Below, one piece after another: positions 1 to 9,509 of a stretch of DNA of 64,000 nucleotides. The first letter of the stretch is position 1; the number at the start of each line of letters is the position of its first letter. The notes beneath the pieces were generated by a model, which saw only the letters and a program-made list of their open reading frames with translations, searched no databases and was not told the DNA's origin. Made by a program: the position numbers and the translations under genes. Source of the DNA: Polia nebulosa (lineage: Eukaryota > Arthropoda > Insecta > Lepidoptera > Noctuidae); the NCBI GenBank assembly GCA_951329385.1, contig OX589600.1, forward strand, positions 10,490,861 to 10,554,860, given 5' to 3'.

Positions 1-3000
1 TGATCCTGGTCACGATTCGGTATGGTCCATCCCATTTTGCTTGCAATTTGGGAGACTTCCCTTTGCTGCGCACTGGGTTATGCAACCACACCAGTGAACC
101 CTCGTCAAAACCTCTATGGTTTGCCTTCCGGTCGTATCGGGTCTTCATCTTATCAGACATTTGTTGGCCGGATTGTCTGATATGCTCATATACATCGTTC
201 AACTTGTTACGCAAGTCATTCGCATAATCGGTTACACTGCGTGGGGCATCAGGGGGGGTTCCGGTGATTAAATCTGCAGGCAACCGTAATTCCCTTCCAA
301 AGTTCGCGAAGGCTGGTGTCACAGTCGTACTTTCGTGAACTGCACTACGGTAGGACAGAAGAAATGGCTGTATGTGCTTGTCCCAATCCCTTTGCCTGCT
401 TTCCACAACTTTTGCCAGATATCTCTCCAACGTTTGGTTGAAACGTTCTACCATTCCATCAGATTGCGGATGGTAAGAAGTGGTTCTGGTCTTGTGAGTA
501 CCCATCAGTCGACAAGTCTCCTGGAAAACTTGTGATTCAAAATTCCTCCCTTGGTCGCTGTGAATTTCCAAGGGTACTCCAAAACGACAGAAGACTTCCT
601 GAACCAATTTATCTGCGACTGTTGTTGCTTCTTGGTTGGGAATGGCGAAGACTTCTGGCCACTTTGTGAAGTAATCCATGACAACCATGAAGTACTTGTT
701 TCCGTTTTCACTTTCCGGAAATGGTCCTGCAACGTCTAGTGCTATCCGTTCCCAGGGGGCTCCCACGTTGTATAATTGTAAAGCACCTCTGCTGCGTGTC
801 TGGGGTCCTTTCACAGCCGCACAACTGGTACATTTGCGGCACCAGTCCTCAACATCCTCTCGACAGTGAATCCAGTAAAACCGCTCTCGTATCTTCAGTA
901 GAGTTCTTTTTACCCCCATATGTCCTCCTGAACATCCATCATGGTATAGCCGTAAAACATCAGGTACTTTGGCTTTGGGGACAACAATTTGTAGATGACA
1001 GTTGTCTCCTCGAGCGTTTTCCCATTTACGGCACAAGACTTCATCCTGGATAACCAAGCTGTTCCATTGTGCCCAATAGCTCTTTGTGATGGAACTAAAC
1101 GCCGCGACATCACTCCACTTGGGCTTCGGAGCACCAGCTTTAATCCACTCAAAGATCGGTTTGAGGTCCGTGTCATTTTGCTGAGCAAGCTGTAGGGTTT
1201 CCTTCCATTCATTGCTGAGATCCATTCTTAGCATCCTCACGGGCACTGCCTCCTTGGTCTCTTGCTTGGTACAGTGCTTACAATCTTCTGGGCAAGGTCT
1301 TCTAGACAGTGCATCTGCGTTACCATGAGTTCTCCCACTACGATGTTCAGTAACGAAGTCAAACTCTTGTAGTAGTTCGATCCATCTTGCCACTTGTCCT
1401 TCTGGATTCTTGAATTGCAATAACCACTTTAATGCAGCATGGTCAGTTCGCAATTGGAATTTCCGTCCAAGCAAATATTTACTGAAGTGCTGCAATGTCC
1501 TTACTACGGCGAGTAGCTCCCGTCTCGTAACGCAGTAATTTCTTTCCGGTTTGGATAAAGATTTGCTGTAGTAAGCTATAACAACTTCTTGGTTTCCTTT
1601 CCGTTGAGACAACACGCCTCCAATTCCAGTATTACTTGCGTCTGTGTCAACTATGAAGTCATTTTCAGTGTCAGGATATCCCAGAATAGGTGTATTGCAC
1701 AGACGTTTCTTTAATTCCTGAAATGCGATGTTACAGTTCTCGTCCCAACAGAATTGCTGCTTTTCCTCAGTGAGTTTGTGTAGAGGTTTTGCAATGTCTG
1801 CAAAATTTTTGACAAACCGTCGATAGTAGGAGCACAAACCCAGAAATGCTCTGACCTGCGTCTTGTCTTTCGGAACTGGCCAATCCCTGACGGCGACGAT
1901 TTTCTCCGGATCTGTCTGAACACCTTCCTCCGAAACTATGTGTCCTAAAAAGTTTACTTGTCGTCTGAAAAATGAGCACTTTTTCGGACTTAACTTAAGA
2001 TTTGCCGTCCGGATTTTTGACAACACTCGATTGAGGTTTTGAAGATGATCTTCAAATGTACGGCCCACAATAATGATGTCGTCTAAATAGACAAGACATG
2101 CGTCTCCGATCAATCCAGCAAGTACTTGCTCCATTAGCCTTTCAAATGTCGCAGGAGCATTGCACAATCCGAATGGCATAACTTTAAACTGCCATAGCCC
2201 CTTTCCTATTGAAAATGCAGTTTTCTCCTTATCCTTAGGGTCTATTTCCACTTGCCAGTAGCCACTTTTCAGGTCTAGCGTGGTAAACCACCTCATTCCA
2301 GTCAGTGTATCCAATGTGTCGTCGATTCTAGGCAGTGGGTAACTGTCCTTTTTCGTGACGTCGTTCAATCGTCGATAGTCCACACAAAAGCGGGTGTTGC
2401 CGTCCTTTTTCTTCACCAGGACCACAGGAGAACACCATGGGCTCGATGAAGGCTCTATAACACCATCCTTCACCATACCCTCAATCATCATTTCTACTTC
2501 CTTTTCACGTGCAACCGGCAATCTTCTTGGTCGTTGACGGATTGGTAACTCGATGCCAGTATTAATTTTGTGCTGAACCAGTCCTGTTCTTCCTATGTCA
2601 GCATCATTTGTAGAGAAAGAGTCGGCGTACTGAAGTAACATCTTCCTAGCCTTATCCATTTCTAATTCCGTTAAATCGCAGTTTTCCAAAAGTGTTGACA
2701 CGTCAAATGTCAAGCGGAACACTTTTCCTGATGGTACACCTTCCATGAAGATTTCCTCTGTACCACACTTCAATACTCCTTGATCAACGTCGATCTCACA
2801 ACGATGTTTCCGCATGAAGTCTAATCCCAGGATACAATCGTCCACTATGTCGGCCACGATGACATTATGCCGATAGATTTTGTTACCTAATTTTAACTCC
2901 ACCTCCTTCCTGCCTCGGACGATTATGTGCTGACCAGTAGCTGTCAGTAATTGTATACGGTCGTGGTTATTGAAGAAGTCCCCAAGGAACCGACTTGCTA

Positions 3001-3172
3001 GGTGAGAATTGACAACCGTGTGAGAAGCTCCAGTATCCAACGTCAGTTTGCATGGTTTTCCGTTGACTTCGCCTTTGATGATCAGACTATTTCCGTCATG
3101 GGCCTGTGAGATCGAGATCCTCGGGGCTCTTTCAATACCAGCCAGCACCCGCCCCCCAGTCCTGGCGTTTAC
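1..3172 (-). CDS. Gypsy-1 Pol polyprotein (partial, C-terminus off the left edge)
   Basis: Polyprotein for reverse transcription and integration of gypsy-1. In translation order I see an aspartic protease with LDTGASHTVV (about 3033-3005), a reverse transcriptase with the catalytic YLDD box (about 2091-2080), an RNase H region (TDASNTGIGG, near 1640), the integrase HHCC zinc finger (H-x-H then C-x2-C, about 930-815) and an integrase core with the D, D, E residues in LDVAGP, HSDQGRNFES and GMVERFNQ. The frame has no ATG of its own that fits. It overlaps the end of gag in the -1 frame and is expected to be made as a Gag-Pol fusion through the slippery site at 3175-3181. The frame is open all the way to base 1 (codons at 2-4, 5-7 and so on) with no stop or shift. 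The C-terminal tail and any chromodomain lie outside the window. Confidence 0.93.
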
Positions 3173-4443
3173 TCGTTTCCCTGCTGTTGCTGGGCAGTCG
3201 TATCAGTCGCCCTTTCCTGCTGGGATTGATCTTCTCTCAGCGTGCTTCGCTTTGGACAGCTTGACCGAAGATGACCCCTTTCTCCACAAGAGTAACACCT
3301 AGGGCTATAACCTTGCGGACGATCGCGTACAGGTGATGCCACAACCTCCCTGATACGGTGTGTTCGATGGTCTTGCCTCACTGCCTCTACTTCCAAGGCA
3401 TGGGCCAAGGCGTCCTTCAGTGTCTCATGATGCCCAAGTCTTACAGCGGCTCTAACTTCCAAGTCACGTATTCCGTCGATGAACGCTTGTACCAGATTGC
3501 CATTGATGAGTGCAGGGGCGGACTGGTATGCTTTCCGAACCAACTTTTCAACTTCCAAGGCCCACTGCTGTAGGTTCTCGGCACTACGTTGAACGCGATC
3601 CCTTAACTTAGCGCGAAATACGTGCTCCAAGTGAGCGTCGCCGTATCTGGACTCTAACGCTTCCAGCAGTTGTTCGTAGGTCACATCTTTGCCAAGAGCC
3701 TCAAGTATGGTTAGGGCCTGGTCTCGGAGTCCTAAGGTGAGCGCGGTCATAGCTTGCTCTTTGGTCCACCCATTCGCCTTCATAACGGCTTCAAATTGAA
3801 TTTTGTAGGCCGACCATGAAGATGTTCCGTCGAATGGCGGCACCTTAAATCCACGTGCCGAAGGTGCAGCAACCACTGAAGGCACAACCCCGTCTCCAGC
3901 CCTAAGTTCACCTAAAGCCTTTTTCACCCCGGCAATCTGAACTTCAGCTTCTGAGATGCGATTCTCATGCTGATGAACCTGCTCCTTCATCACCTTGAAC
4001 TCTTTGCCAAGTGTTGAGTGAAGGTCTTTAATGAGGAGCATCTGCTCTTCTTGGCGGCGGGCCTGTAACTCTTCTTGGCGGCGGGCCTGCTCTTCTTGGC
4101 GGCGGGCCTGTTCTTCTTGGCGGCGGGCCTGCTCCTCTTTATCTTGTTGAAGCTTCTCTTCCATTCGACGGGCCTGTTCTTCTTGGCGGCGGGCCTGCTC
4201 TTCTTGGCGGCGGGCCTGCTCTTCTTGACGGTGAGCCTGTTCCTGCAACAGCGCCATTAGCGCAGACAAGTCTGGCACCGCTGGTGCTGAAGAAACTCCA
4301 CATGGGCCAGCGACTGGCTCTGTCGTAGGCTGAACACCACCCGTCTGTATCGGAGAATCTCCAAACCGCCTCTGATCCATGTCTTGCTGCCGTTGACTCC
4401 TTGTACGAATACCGTCCGTGTCGTCCTTTGGTAAAATTGGCAT
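3169..4443 (-). CDS. Gypsy-1 Gag (capsid/nucleocapsid) protein
   Basis: A 424-residue structural protein that would form the virus-like particle. It starts at the first ATG after the 5' LTR and primer site (MPILPKDD). A strongly repetitive coiled-coil stretch made of RRQEEQA heptad-like units lies at about residues 65-135. A capsid-like region follows (WSAYKIQFEAVMKANGW, about 210-330). Near residue 388 there is one CCHC zinc knuckle (CYSCGERGHLRSSCP) that would bind the RNA genome, and the tail is glutamine-rich (AQQQQGNE). The stop codon (3169-3171) lies three bases past the slippery heptamer, as expected for a Gag/Gag-Pol switch. The tandem GAAGAACAGGCC-type DNA repeats that code the coiled coil could vary in number between copies. 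Confidence 0.9.
   Translation of the reverse strand: MPILPKDDTDGIRTRSQRQQDMDQRRFGDSPIQTGGVQPTTEPVAGPCGVSSAPAVPDLSALMALLQEQAHRQEEQARRQEEQARRQEEQARRMEEKLQQDKEEQARRQEEQARRQEEQARRQEELQARRQEEQMLLIKDLHSTLGKEFKVMKEQVHQHENRISEAEVQIAGVKKALGELRAGDGVVPSVVAAPSARGFKVPPFDGTSSWSAYKIQFEAVMKANGWTKEQAMTALTLGLRDQALTILEALGKDVTYEQLLEALESRYGDAHLEHVFRAKLRDRVQRSAENLQQWALEVEKLVRKAYQSAPALINGNLVQAFIDGIRDLEVRAAVRLGHHETLKDALAHALEVEAVRQDHRTHRIREVVASPVRDRPQGYSPRCYSCGERGHLRSSCPKRSTLREDQSQQERATDTTAQQQQGNE
3175..3181 (-). promoter_or_regulatory. -1 ribosomal frameshift slippery site (G GGA AAC)
   Basis: On the minus strand the gag frame reads cag-cag-gga-aac-gag-taa, so the heptamer G GGA AAC fits X XXY YYZ in the right register. 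A slip back by one base enters the pol frame at cga-gta-aac (Arg-Val-Asn). The pol frame is open from a tga just upstream (about 3205) onward, so the overlap is only about 35 bases and this is the only canonical heptamer I see in it. A downstream stimulatory structure was not computed. Confidence 0.75.
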
Positions 4444-4454
4444 AATTTATCCCT

Positions 4455-4468
4455 CACTTCTGACACCA
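4455..4468 (-). other. Gypsy-1 primer binding site, complementary to tRNA-Leu 3' end
   Basis: Three bases inside the 5' LTR the minus strand reads TGGTGTCAGAAGTG. Its complement, CACTTCTGACACCA, matches the T-arm/acceptor end plus CCA of insect tRNA-Leu as I recall it. The match to the LTR-adjacent TGG is seen directly; the tRNA identity is from memory and should be checked against a tRNA set. Confidence 0.7.
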
Positions 4469-4471
4469 ATT

Positions 4472-4841
4472 TGTTACGAGCTGGGTATGGGATAAATTAT
4501 TTTACACCAATTAATTAACTAAATATCCTTTATTAACTCAACAACTTATAAACACAAACACTAATTCGCTAATAATCACTATTCTCTTCGTAATCGCTTG
4601 TATTCGCATCCGTTCGCATCCGTAGTCGAAATCAGACTGACTCGCTCGCCCGCCGTCCGGCCTATTTATACGGTCATGGAAGTTTCCAGAACATTGTCGA
4701 ACTATCTTATAGTGGAATATTCTAGAAACATCTATGAACTTCTACACAGTACCACAATGGAATGTTCTCGAACCTAGTGGAAACTTCTGGAAACTTCGAC
4801 CACATTCTCGAACGTTCCAGTGTAATACGGTCGACGTAACA
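4472..4841 (-). repeat. Gypsy-1 5' LTR (370 bp)
   Basis: Bounded by TGTTAC and GTAACA, a 6-bp terminal inverted repeat with the usual TG...CA ends. On the minus strand there is a TATAAATA box (4663-4670) and, downstream, an AATAAA polyadenylation signal (4529-4534), giving a plausible U3-R-U5 order. The gag start lies 28 bp beyond the inner LTR end. Part of this LTR recurs as an old fragment in the EIPR1 intron of units A and B. Confidence 0.88.
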
Positions 4842-4854
4842 ATATGCTGCTACA
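4842..4854 (-). repeat. Stub of gypsy-2 3' LTR
   Basis: Thirteen bases identical to the outer end of the gypsy-2 5' LTR, placed right after the polypurine tract that follows pol. The next base belongs to the gypsy-1 LTR. The first four bases (ATAT) are the likely gypsy-1 target duplication. Confidence 0.8.
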
Positions 4855-4865
4855 GTACTCCCCTC

Positions 4866-7800
4866 TCAAGCGAATCGGACGGGTCGCCGGACCGTTCGTC
4901 CGGATGAGGTCTTCTGCACGGGAGTGCCAGGTGTCACTGTTGTTGAAGCTGTAGCTGCATCGTCGTCGTTGATTGTGTACGCAGGCTTCAGTCGGTCTAT
5001 TGACACTGAACTTTGTCGGCCTGGTAGTTGCAGTGTAAACACTTTGTTTTCACGCTTTATTACTGTGTAAGGCCCGTCGTACGTTGGTTGCAGTGGTTTG
5101 CGTACGGCGTCAACTCTGATGAAAACTGAGTGGCATTTGTCTAAATCCGAATGCACGAATATGGCACGGTTGTTGCTATGCGGTTGGTTGAGTGATGGCT
5201 TGAGACTGTCTATTGTTCTGCGTATTTTATCGACGTACTCTGAGTCTGTGCTTTCACTACGTGGTGTTGATGAGAAAAAGTCACCTGGGAGACGTAAGTT
5301 GCAACCATAGGTGAGCTGCGCAGCAGTAACTCTGGTATCAGTACGGCAAACAGCGCGGAGTCCAAGCAGCACGGTCGGTAGCTCGTCGATCCACGTACTT
5401 CCCTTTGTAAGGCGTGCGGTGAGCGCGGCCTTGAGTGATCTGTGCCAGCGTTCAATTATACCGTTGCTTTGTGGATGGTATGGCGTTGTACGTACACGAT
5501 GTATACCCAGTAGATTAGTTAAGGCATTGAACAGCTGACTCTCAAATTGCCGCCCTTGGTCACTAGTCAGAGTCTCTGGACATCCAAATCTCGCGATCCA
5601 CGTCTCATATGTTGTCCTCGCGATGGTTTCTGCAGTGATGTCCGATATAGGCGTTGCTTCAGGCCACCGCGTGTTGCGGTCGATTATGGTAAGTAAATAA
5701 CGATGACCGGTTGATGACGTAGGTAGCGGGCCGACGATATCAATGTGGATGTGCTTGAAACGCTCGGTGGGCGCAAATGTTGATAGCTTGCTACTTGTAT
5801 GTCGGTGAACCTTCGCTCGCTGACAAGCTACACATGACTTGGTCCACGTGCCGGTATCTACATTCATGCTTGGCCAGAAGTACTTGTCTTGCATAAGTCT
5901 GCGCGTTGTTCTTACACCAGGATGACTTATTCCATGCAGCGCGTTGAAAGCAGCGAATCGGAATTCCTTTGTTAAGTACGGTCGTACGTTATTGGTGGAG
6001 ATCTCGCAGTATATTTTATTGTTGGTGTCGGGTAAAGTAATTTGTTTGAGTTGAATATTACTTTGTTTCTTCAATGTGGGTAATTCGTCATCTTTTTTTT
6101 GTGCTTCACTTAGACTTGAATAATCTATGGTTGTGGGGCAGGTAATTGTCTCGATGCGTGAGAGTGCATCAGCCACTACGTTTTCCTTTCCACTGATGTG
6201 ACGAATGTCAGTTGTAAACTCACTTATAAATAGCAACTGTCGAGTTCTTCGTTGGGTTTCACTGTCCGATGATAGTTTTGTTAACGCGTAGGTAAGCGGC
6301 TTGTGGTCGGTGAACACAATCAATTCACGACCCTCGTGCATTTTCCTGAAGTGCTTCACTGCCATGTACATTGCAAGTAGTTCCCGGTCATAAGTACTGT
6401 ACTTCAATTGCGTATCCGAGAGCTTTTTGGAAAAGTAACCAAGTGGTTGCCACATGTTGTTTACGTGCTGTTGGAGTACTGCGCCGGCGCAACTATTAGA
6501 TGCGTCGCACATTATTGCGAGCGGGGCGGTGTGGCAGGGATGTGCGAGCAGTGCGGCGTCGCGTAGGCTCCTCTTGCAATTCTCGAATGCGAGTGATGAT
6601 TCATCGGTCCACTGGATTATTGTTTTATCGCGTTTTTTTGAGTTATGTAGATAGACATTGAGCGGCGCTTGCACGCTTGCGGCGTTTGGGATGTTATCAC
6701 GATAATAGTTAAGCATTCCTAGGAAACTACGTAATGCTTCTACTGTCTTGGGTTTGGGATAGTCGTTGATGACCTTGACCTTCTCCTCTGGTGGTCTGAT
6801 GCCTTCGCTTGTTACTGTGTATCCCAAAAACTTAACTGTTGGCTGGCCAAAGACGCATTTTGCTGGATTAACTGTTATCCCGTTATCTTCTAACCGCTTG
6901 AGTACGGTGCGGAGATTTTCTCTATGTTCGCTGTCGTTTGTTGACACTACTAATAGATCGTCGACGAAAGGAAAAACATAATCCAATCCTCTCAGAGTAT
7001 CGTGGATGAAGCGTTGGAATGTCTGTCCCGCGTTTTTAAGTCCTGGACACATTCTCGGGAATTCGTACAATCCGAACGGAGTAATGATAGCTGTTTTTTC
7101 GATATCTTGTTCTCGGACGGCAATTTGTTGATATGCGCGATTTAAATCAATAGTTGATAGCACTTTCTTACCGGCCAGGTGGTAAGTAAAATCTTTGATT
7201 CGAGGTATGGGGTAGCGGTCCGGTTTAGTCACTGTGTTCAGTCGTCGGTAGTCGCCACAGACGCGCAGATCGCCGTTCTTCTTGGCTACTACATGAAGCG
7301 GGCTTGACCACGGGCTTTTGCTTGGTCTGCATAGGCCTTGGTTGATCATGACTTCGAACTCGTGTCTGACTTTAGCGTAGCGGTGCGGTGGTATTGGTCG
7401 TGCTCGACAATGTAGTGGCGGTCCTGTAGTTTCGATATAATGTTCGACGTTATTCTTGGGACTCAATTTCATTGACGTCACTCGAGTTGTGTCTGGGTAT
7501 TCTGCGAGTATATCGTGGTATGATTGCTGCAAGTCGACACTACGTACTGTGGGTTGGTTTGATATTCGTGCTGGCGCCGCGACAGACAGTTTGGTTGTCA
7601 TATCTATCAGCCTTCGATTTCGTAGATCGACGTTGAGCTGGTGATAATTGAGGAAATCAGCTCCGATGATAGGTTTGCTGACGTCGGCGATTACAAACTT
7701 CCATCTATATGGCCTGCGTAGATTGAGATTCAGCTCCAGCGTTTTTTCTCCGTAGGTGGGTATGACGGTATTGTTAGCGGCGTACAGCGTGAAGGGTAAT

Positions 7801-8156
7801 TTCTTCGAGCGTTGGCCTTTGATCCGTGGTAGTACAGATATGTTCGCCCCTGTGTCTACTAGGAATGTGAGTCTTGATGTCTTGTCATATATGAATAGGC
7901 GGTAGGATTCGTTATAAACGCCAGAGTCCGCCGCATCTAGCGCGTGTGCTAGTTTTCCGTGTTCTTTTGATGTTCTCTGTTGTTGTAAGAACATGGTTGA
8001 CGACAACATCTTGCTTCTCTGCCGAACTTCCTGTGGTAGTAACAATACGGCGACGGCGTGCCTGAGCGCGAGTGTGACGGCGTAAATGCGCGAGAGCGGG
8101 CGCGTGAACGCGATGTATGCGATGAATGTCCACGGCCCCGGTATCGACAGCGGCAT
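4866..8156 (-). CDS. Gypsy-2 Pol polyprotein
   Basis: An open 1096-codon frame for the retrotransposon enzymes. The protease motif VDTGANISVLP is near residue 100. The RT carries GDYRRLN and the catalytic FVDD near residue 397. RNase H is around residue 570, with TDHKPLTYAL nearby. The integrase zinc finger starts at HGISHPG (about 737), and core residues lie in IDIVGPLP (about 804), LTSDQGRQFES (about 862) and GIIERWHRS (about 899). The protein ends RRPVRFA with no chromodomain. The frame is -1 relative to gag and overlaps it, so the ATG at 8156 is probably not the true start and Pol is likely made as a Gag-Pol fusion. One oddity: the RT segment usually reading MPFGL reads MCPGL here. Confidence 0.92.
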   Translation of the reverse strand: MPLSIPGPWTFIAYIAFTRPLSRIYAVTLALRHAVAVLLLPQEVRQRSKMLSSTMFLQQQRTSKEHGKLAHALDAADSGVYNESYRLFIYDKTSRLTFLVDTGANISVLPRIKGQRSKKLPFTLYAANNTVIPTYGEKTLELNLNLRRPYRWKFVIADVSKPIIGADFLNYHQLNVDLRNRRLIDMTTKLSVAAPARISNQPTVRSVDLQQSYHDILAEYPDTTRVTSMKLSPKNNVEHYIETTGPPLHCRARPIPPHRYAKVRHEFEVMINQGLCRPSKSPWSSPLHVVAKKNGDLRVCGDYRRLNTVTKPDRYPIPRIKDFTYHLAGKKVLSTIDLNRAYQQIAVREQDIEKTAIITPFGLYEFPRMCPGLKNAGQTFQRFIHDTLRGLDYVFPFVDDLLVVSTNDSEHRENLRTVLKRLEDNGITVNPAKCVFGQPTVKFLGYTVTSEGIRPPEEKVKVINDYPKPKTVEALRSFLGMLNYYRDNIPNAASVQAPLNVYLHNSKKRDKTIIQWTDESSLAFENCKRSLRDAALLAHPCHTAPLAIMCDASNSCAGAVLQQHVNNMWQPLGYFSKKLSDTQLKYSTYDRELLAMYMAVKHFRKMHEGRELIVFTDHKPLTYALTKLSSDSETQRRTRQLLFISEFTTDIRHISGKENVVADALSRIETITCPTTIDYSSLSEAQKKDDELPTLKKQSNIQLKQITLPDTNNKIYCEISTNNVRPYLTKEFRFAAFNALHGISHPGVRTTRRLMQDKYFWPSMNVDTGTWTKSCVACQRAKVHRHTSSKLSTFAPTERFKHIHIDIVGPLPTSSTGHRYLLTIIDRNTRWPEATPISDITAETIARTTYETWIARFGCPETLTSDQGRQFESQLFNALTNLLGIHRVRTTPYHPQSNGIIERWHRSLKAALTARLTKGSTWIDELPTVLLGLRAVCRTDTRVTAAQLTYGCNLRLPGDFFSSTPRSESTDSEYVDKIRRTIDSLKPSLNQPHSNNRAIFVHSDLDKCHSVFIRVDAVRKPLQPTYDGPYTVIKRENKVFTLQLPGRQSSVSIDRLKPAYTINDDDAATASTTVTPGTPVQKTSSGRTVRRPVRFA

Positions 8157-8818
8157 ACTGTATGTTGTGACGATTTAAGTGATGCTACTTCTAGAGATAG
8201 TTTCTTGATTTCTTCTACCAGATATTGTGCGTCGCTTTTTGGCTGGCCTTGAGGTGCTTGTTGTTCGCATGAGACAGCTGTGACTTCCTGGGCTTGTTCA
8301 GTCATCTTGTCTGCTAGTAGCGATAGTTCGTCTAGGCTGGTTTCCTTTGTGACGACGAGAACGGATCGTACCTGGGCTGGGAGATGATTCATCCACATGA
8401 GTCGCAACGTGGAATCTGGAACCTTATCACGTGCTAGGTTTCGCATGCGACGCAGCAGCTGTGAGGGTTTCTGGTCACCGAGCTCCATGTCAGACAATAG
8501 CTTCTGAAATTGCCGATTTTCTGACTCTTCGTAGACCGATATCAATCGTTCCTTCAACAAGTCGTACTGTTGTGCTGTAGGTGGGTTGTATAGCAGGTCG
8601 CATATCTGTTCGACATCTTGTTTTTCCAATCGCGCGATTACCATCTGTGCTAGTTCTCGCTGTCCTTTCTTCAACTCATGCGTGGCGGCTTCAAAACTGA
8701 CGAACCATAAGCGGGCTCGGTCACGCCAGAATGCTGGAATCCGTAGTGACAACGAAATTCCGGCTACTTCTGGGATGTGCAGTGCTGTAGATTCACTACT
8801 TTCGGGTTGCTTGGCCAT
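7949..8818 (-). CDS. Gypsy-2 Gag protein
   Basis: A 289-residue Gag whose ATG lies 42 bp inside the 5' LTR, right after the primer site. The capsid-like core includes FWRDRARLWFVSFEA and later LSDMELGDQKPSQLLRRMR, a pattern familiar from insect gypsy Gags. An Arg/Ser-rich RNA-binding tail (about residues 220-255) is followed by a short Cys/His motif, CYYHRKFGREARCCRQPC, in place of a classical CCHC knuckle. Pol lies in the -1 frame and overlaps the Gag tail; no canonical X XXY YYZ heptamer is visible just before the gag stop. Confidence 0.85.
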   Translation of the reverse strand: MAKQPESSESTALHIPEVAGISLSLRIPAFWRDRARLWFVSFEAATHELKKGQRELAQMVIARLEKQDVEQICDLLYNPPTAQQYDLLKERLISVYEESENRQFQKLLSDMELGDQKPSQLLRRMRNLARDKVPDSTLRLMWMNHLPAQVRSVLVVTKETSLDELSLLADKMTEQAQEVTAVSCEQQAPQGQPKSDAQYLVEEIKKLSLEVASLKSSQHTVCRCRYRGRGHSSHTSRSRARSRAFTPSHSRSGTPSPYCYYHRKFGREARCCRQPCSYNNREHQKNTEN

Positions 8819-8859
8819 GATTTGCGATGGTTGCGATAAGTTGTTCGCGGGGTCACCAC

Positions 8860-9143
8860 TGTTAGGTCTGTAGCTGAGGGTATACAGGGAAACAACCAGT
8901 TGGAGACGCTAAATAGTTATGAGCATTTTATTTTTTTTTTTTTACTAACTACTTTTATACATATTTTTTACAAATTATATTAGCGGGCACTTTGCGAATT
9001 AATGAGCCAATCACAGCACAACACGGATTCGTTCTGTGGTTCACAAATCTCACGACAGGGAGCGCCACCATCGCGGTGGCGTAAGCTAGGGCTCCGCGGT
9101 CGGTCGGTTGGCCGGGCAGGGTATATGTAAATATGCTGCTACA
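8860..9143 (-). repeat. Gypsy-2 5' LTR (284 bp)
   Basis: Starts (minus strand) TGTAGCAGCATATT and ends CCTAACA, one base before a primer site beginning TGGTGACCCCG (8858 leftward). A TATAAAAG box is at 8952-8959 and an AATAAA-like signal at 8927-8932 beside a long T/A run. The GC-rich outer third (9060-9120) contrasts with the AT-rich R region. Confidence 0.82.
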
Positions 9144-9509
9144 GAGGCTTAAATAAATAAATAAATAAAAAACATCTGCATTCTAATGGAAAAAAAAGGA
9201 AAAATACACTACTAAAGACGAGGCGGTATGGTTTATGACCTTAGCCTGCCCGAGAAAGGGCGAGGAAAAAAAAATAGGCGCCCGCCACCCGCCAATGACG
9301 CGAAAGTTAAAATTCAAAACAGTTCCTACAATTAAAAAACTTATACTTTGATTGATGGTAAGCATTTACTATATTATAATAAAATGATTTTAAGGATGTA
9401 GGTACAGTGAAGTTTACGAAGAAGTAGCAGTTTCAATTCCTTTCATGAAAGTTTCATCTTTTTTCAGTAGTCTTCACGCTCACGCAAACGCTTTTCTGTG
9501 CGGTAAATT

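Larger units (their letters stand above)
1..4841 (-). mobile_element. Gypsy-1, Ty3/gypsy LTR retrotransposon (3' end outside window)
   Basis: Read on the minus strand, the element runs from a 370-bp 5' LTR (4472-4841) through a tRNA-Leu-type primer site, gag, a -1 frameshift site and pol (protease, RT, RNase H, integrase) to the left window edge. Every codon of the pol frame inside the window is open, so this looks like a young, possibly competent copy. It is inserted 13 bp inside the 3' LTR of gypsy-2. The domain order protease-RT-RNaseH-integrase places it in Ty3/gypsy. No envelope gene is seen, but sequence left of the window could hold more. Its 3' LTR and target duplication are not visible. 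Confidence 0.93.
4842..9143 (-). mobile_element. Gypsy-2, Ty3/gypsy LTR retrotransposon, interrupted in its 3' LTR
   Basis: Minus-strand element with a 284-bp 5' LTR (8860-9143), primer site, gag, pol and a purine-rich tract (minus strand, 4855-4868) directly before the 3' LTR. Only the first 13 bp of the 3' LTR (4842-4854, identical to 9131-9143) are present, because gypsy-1 interrupts it. The rest should lie left of the window, beyond gypsy-1. Gag and pol are both open. On the right it abuts the start of unit A, at the junction that in B and C joins the LINE tail to the Harbinger remnant, so gypsy-2 inserted after or independently of the duplications. Confidence 0.9.

Noticed and set aside
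4075..4260. Leu/Phe-rich membrane peptide on the plus strand
   Set aside because: Antisense shadow of the repetitive gag coiled-coil segment.
7949..8156. A canonical slippery heptamer for gypsy-2 gag-pol near the gag stop
   Set aside because: The gag frame ends acg-gaa-aac-tag; the heptamer G GAA AAC does not have three identical bases at the P site, so it is not an X XXY YYZ site. The -1 overlap is real but the mechanism is unclear.
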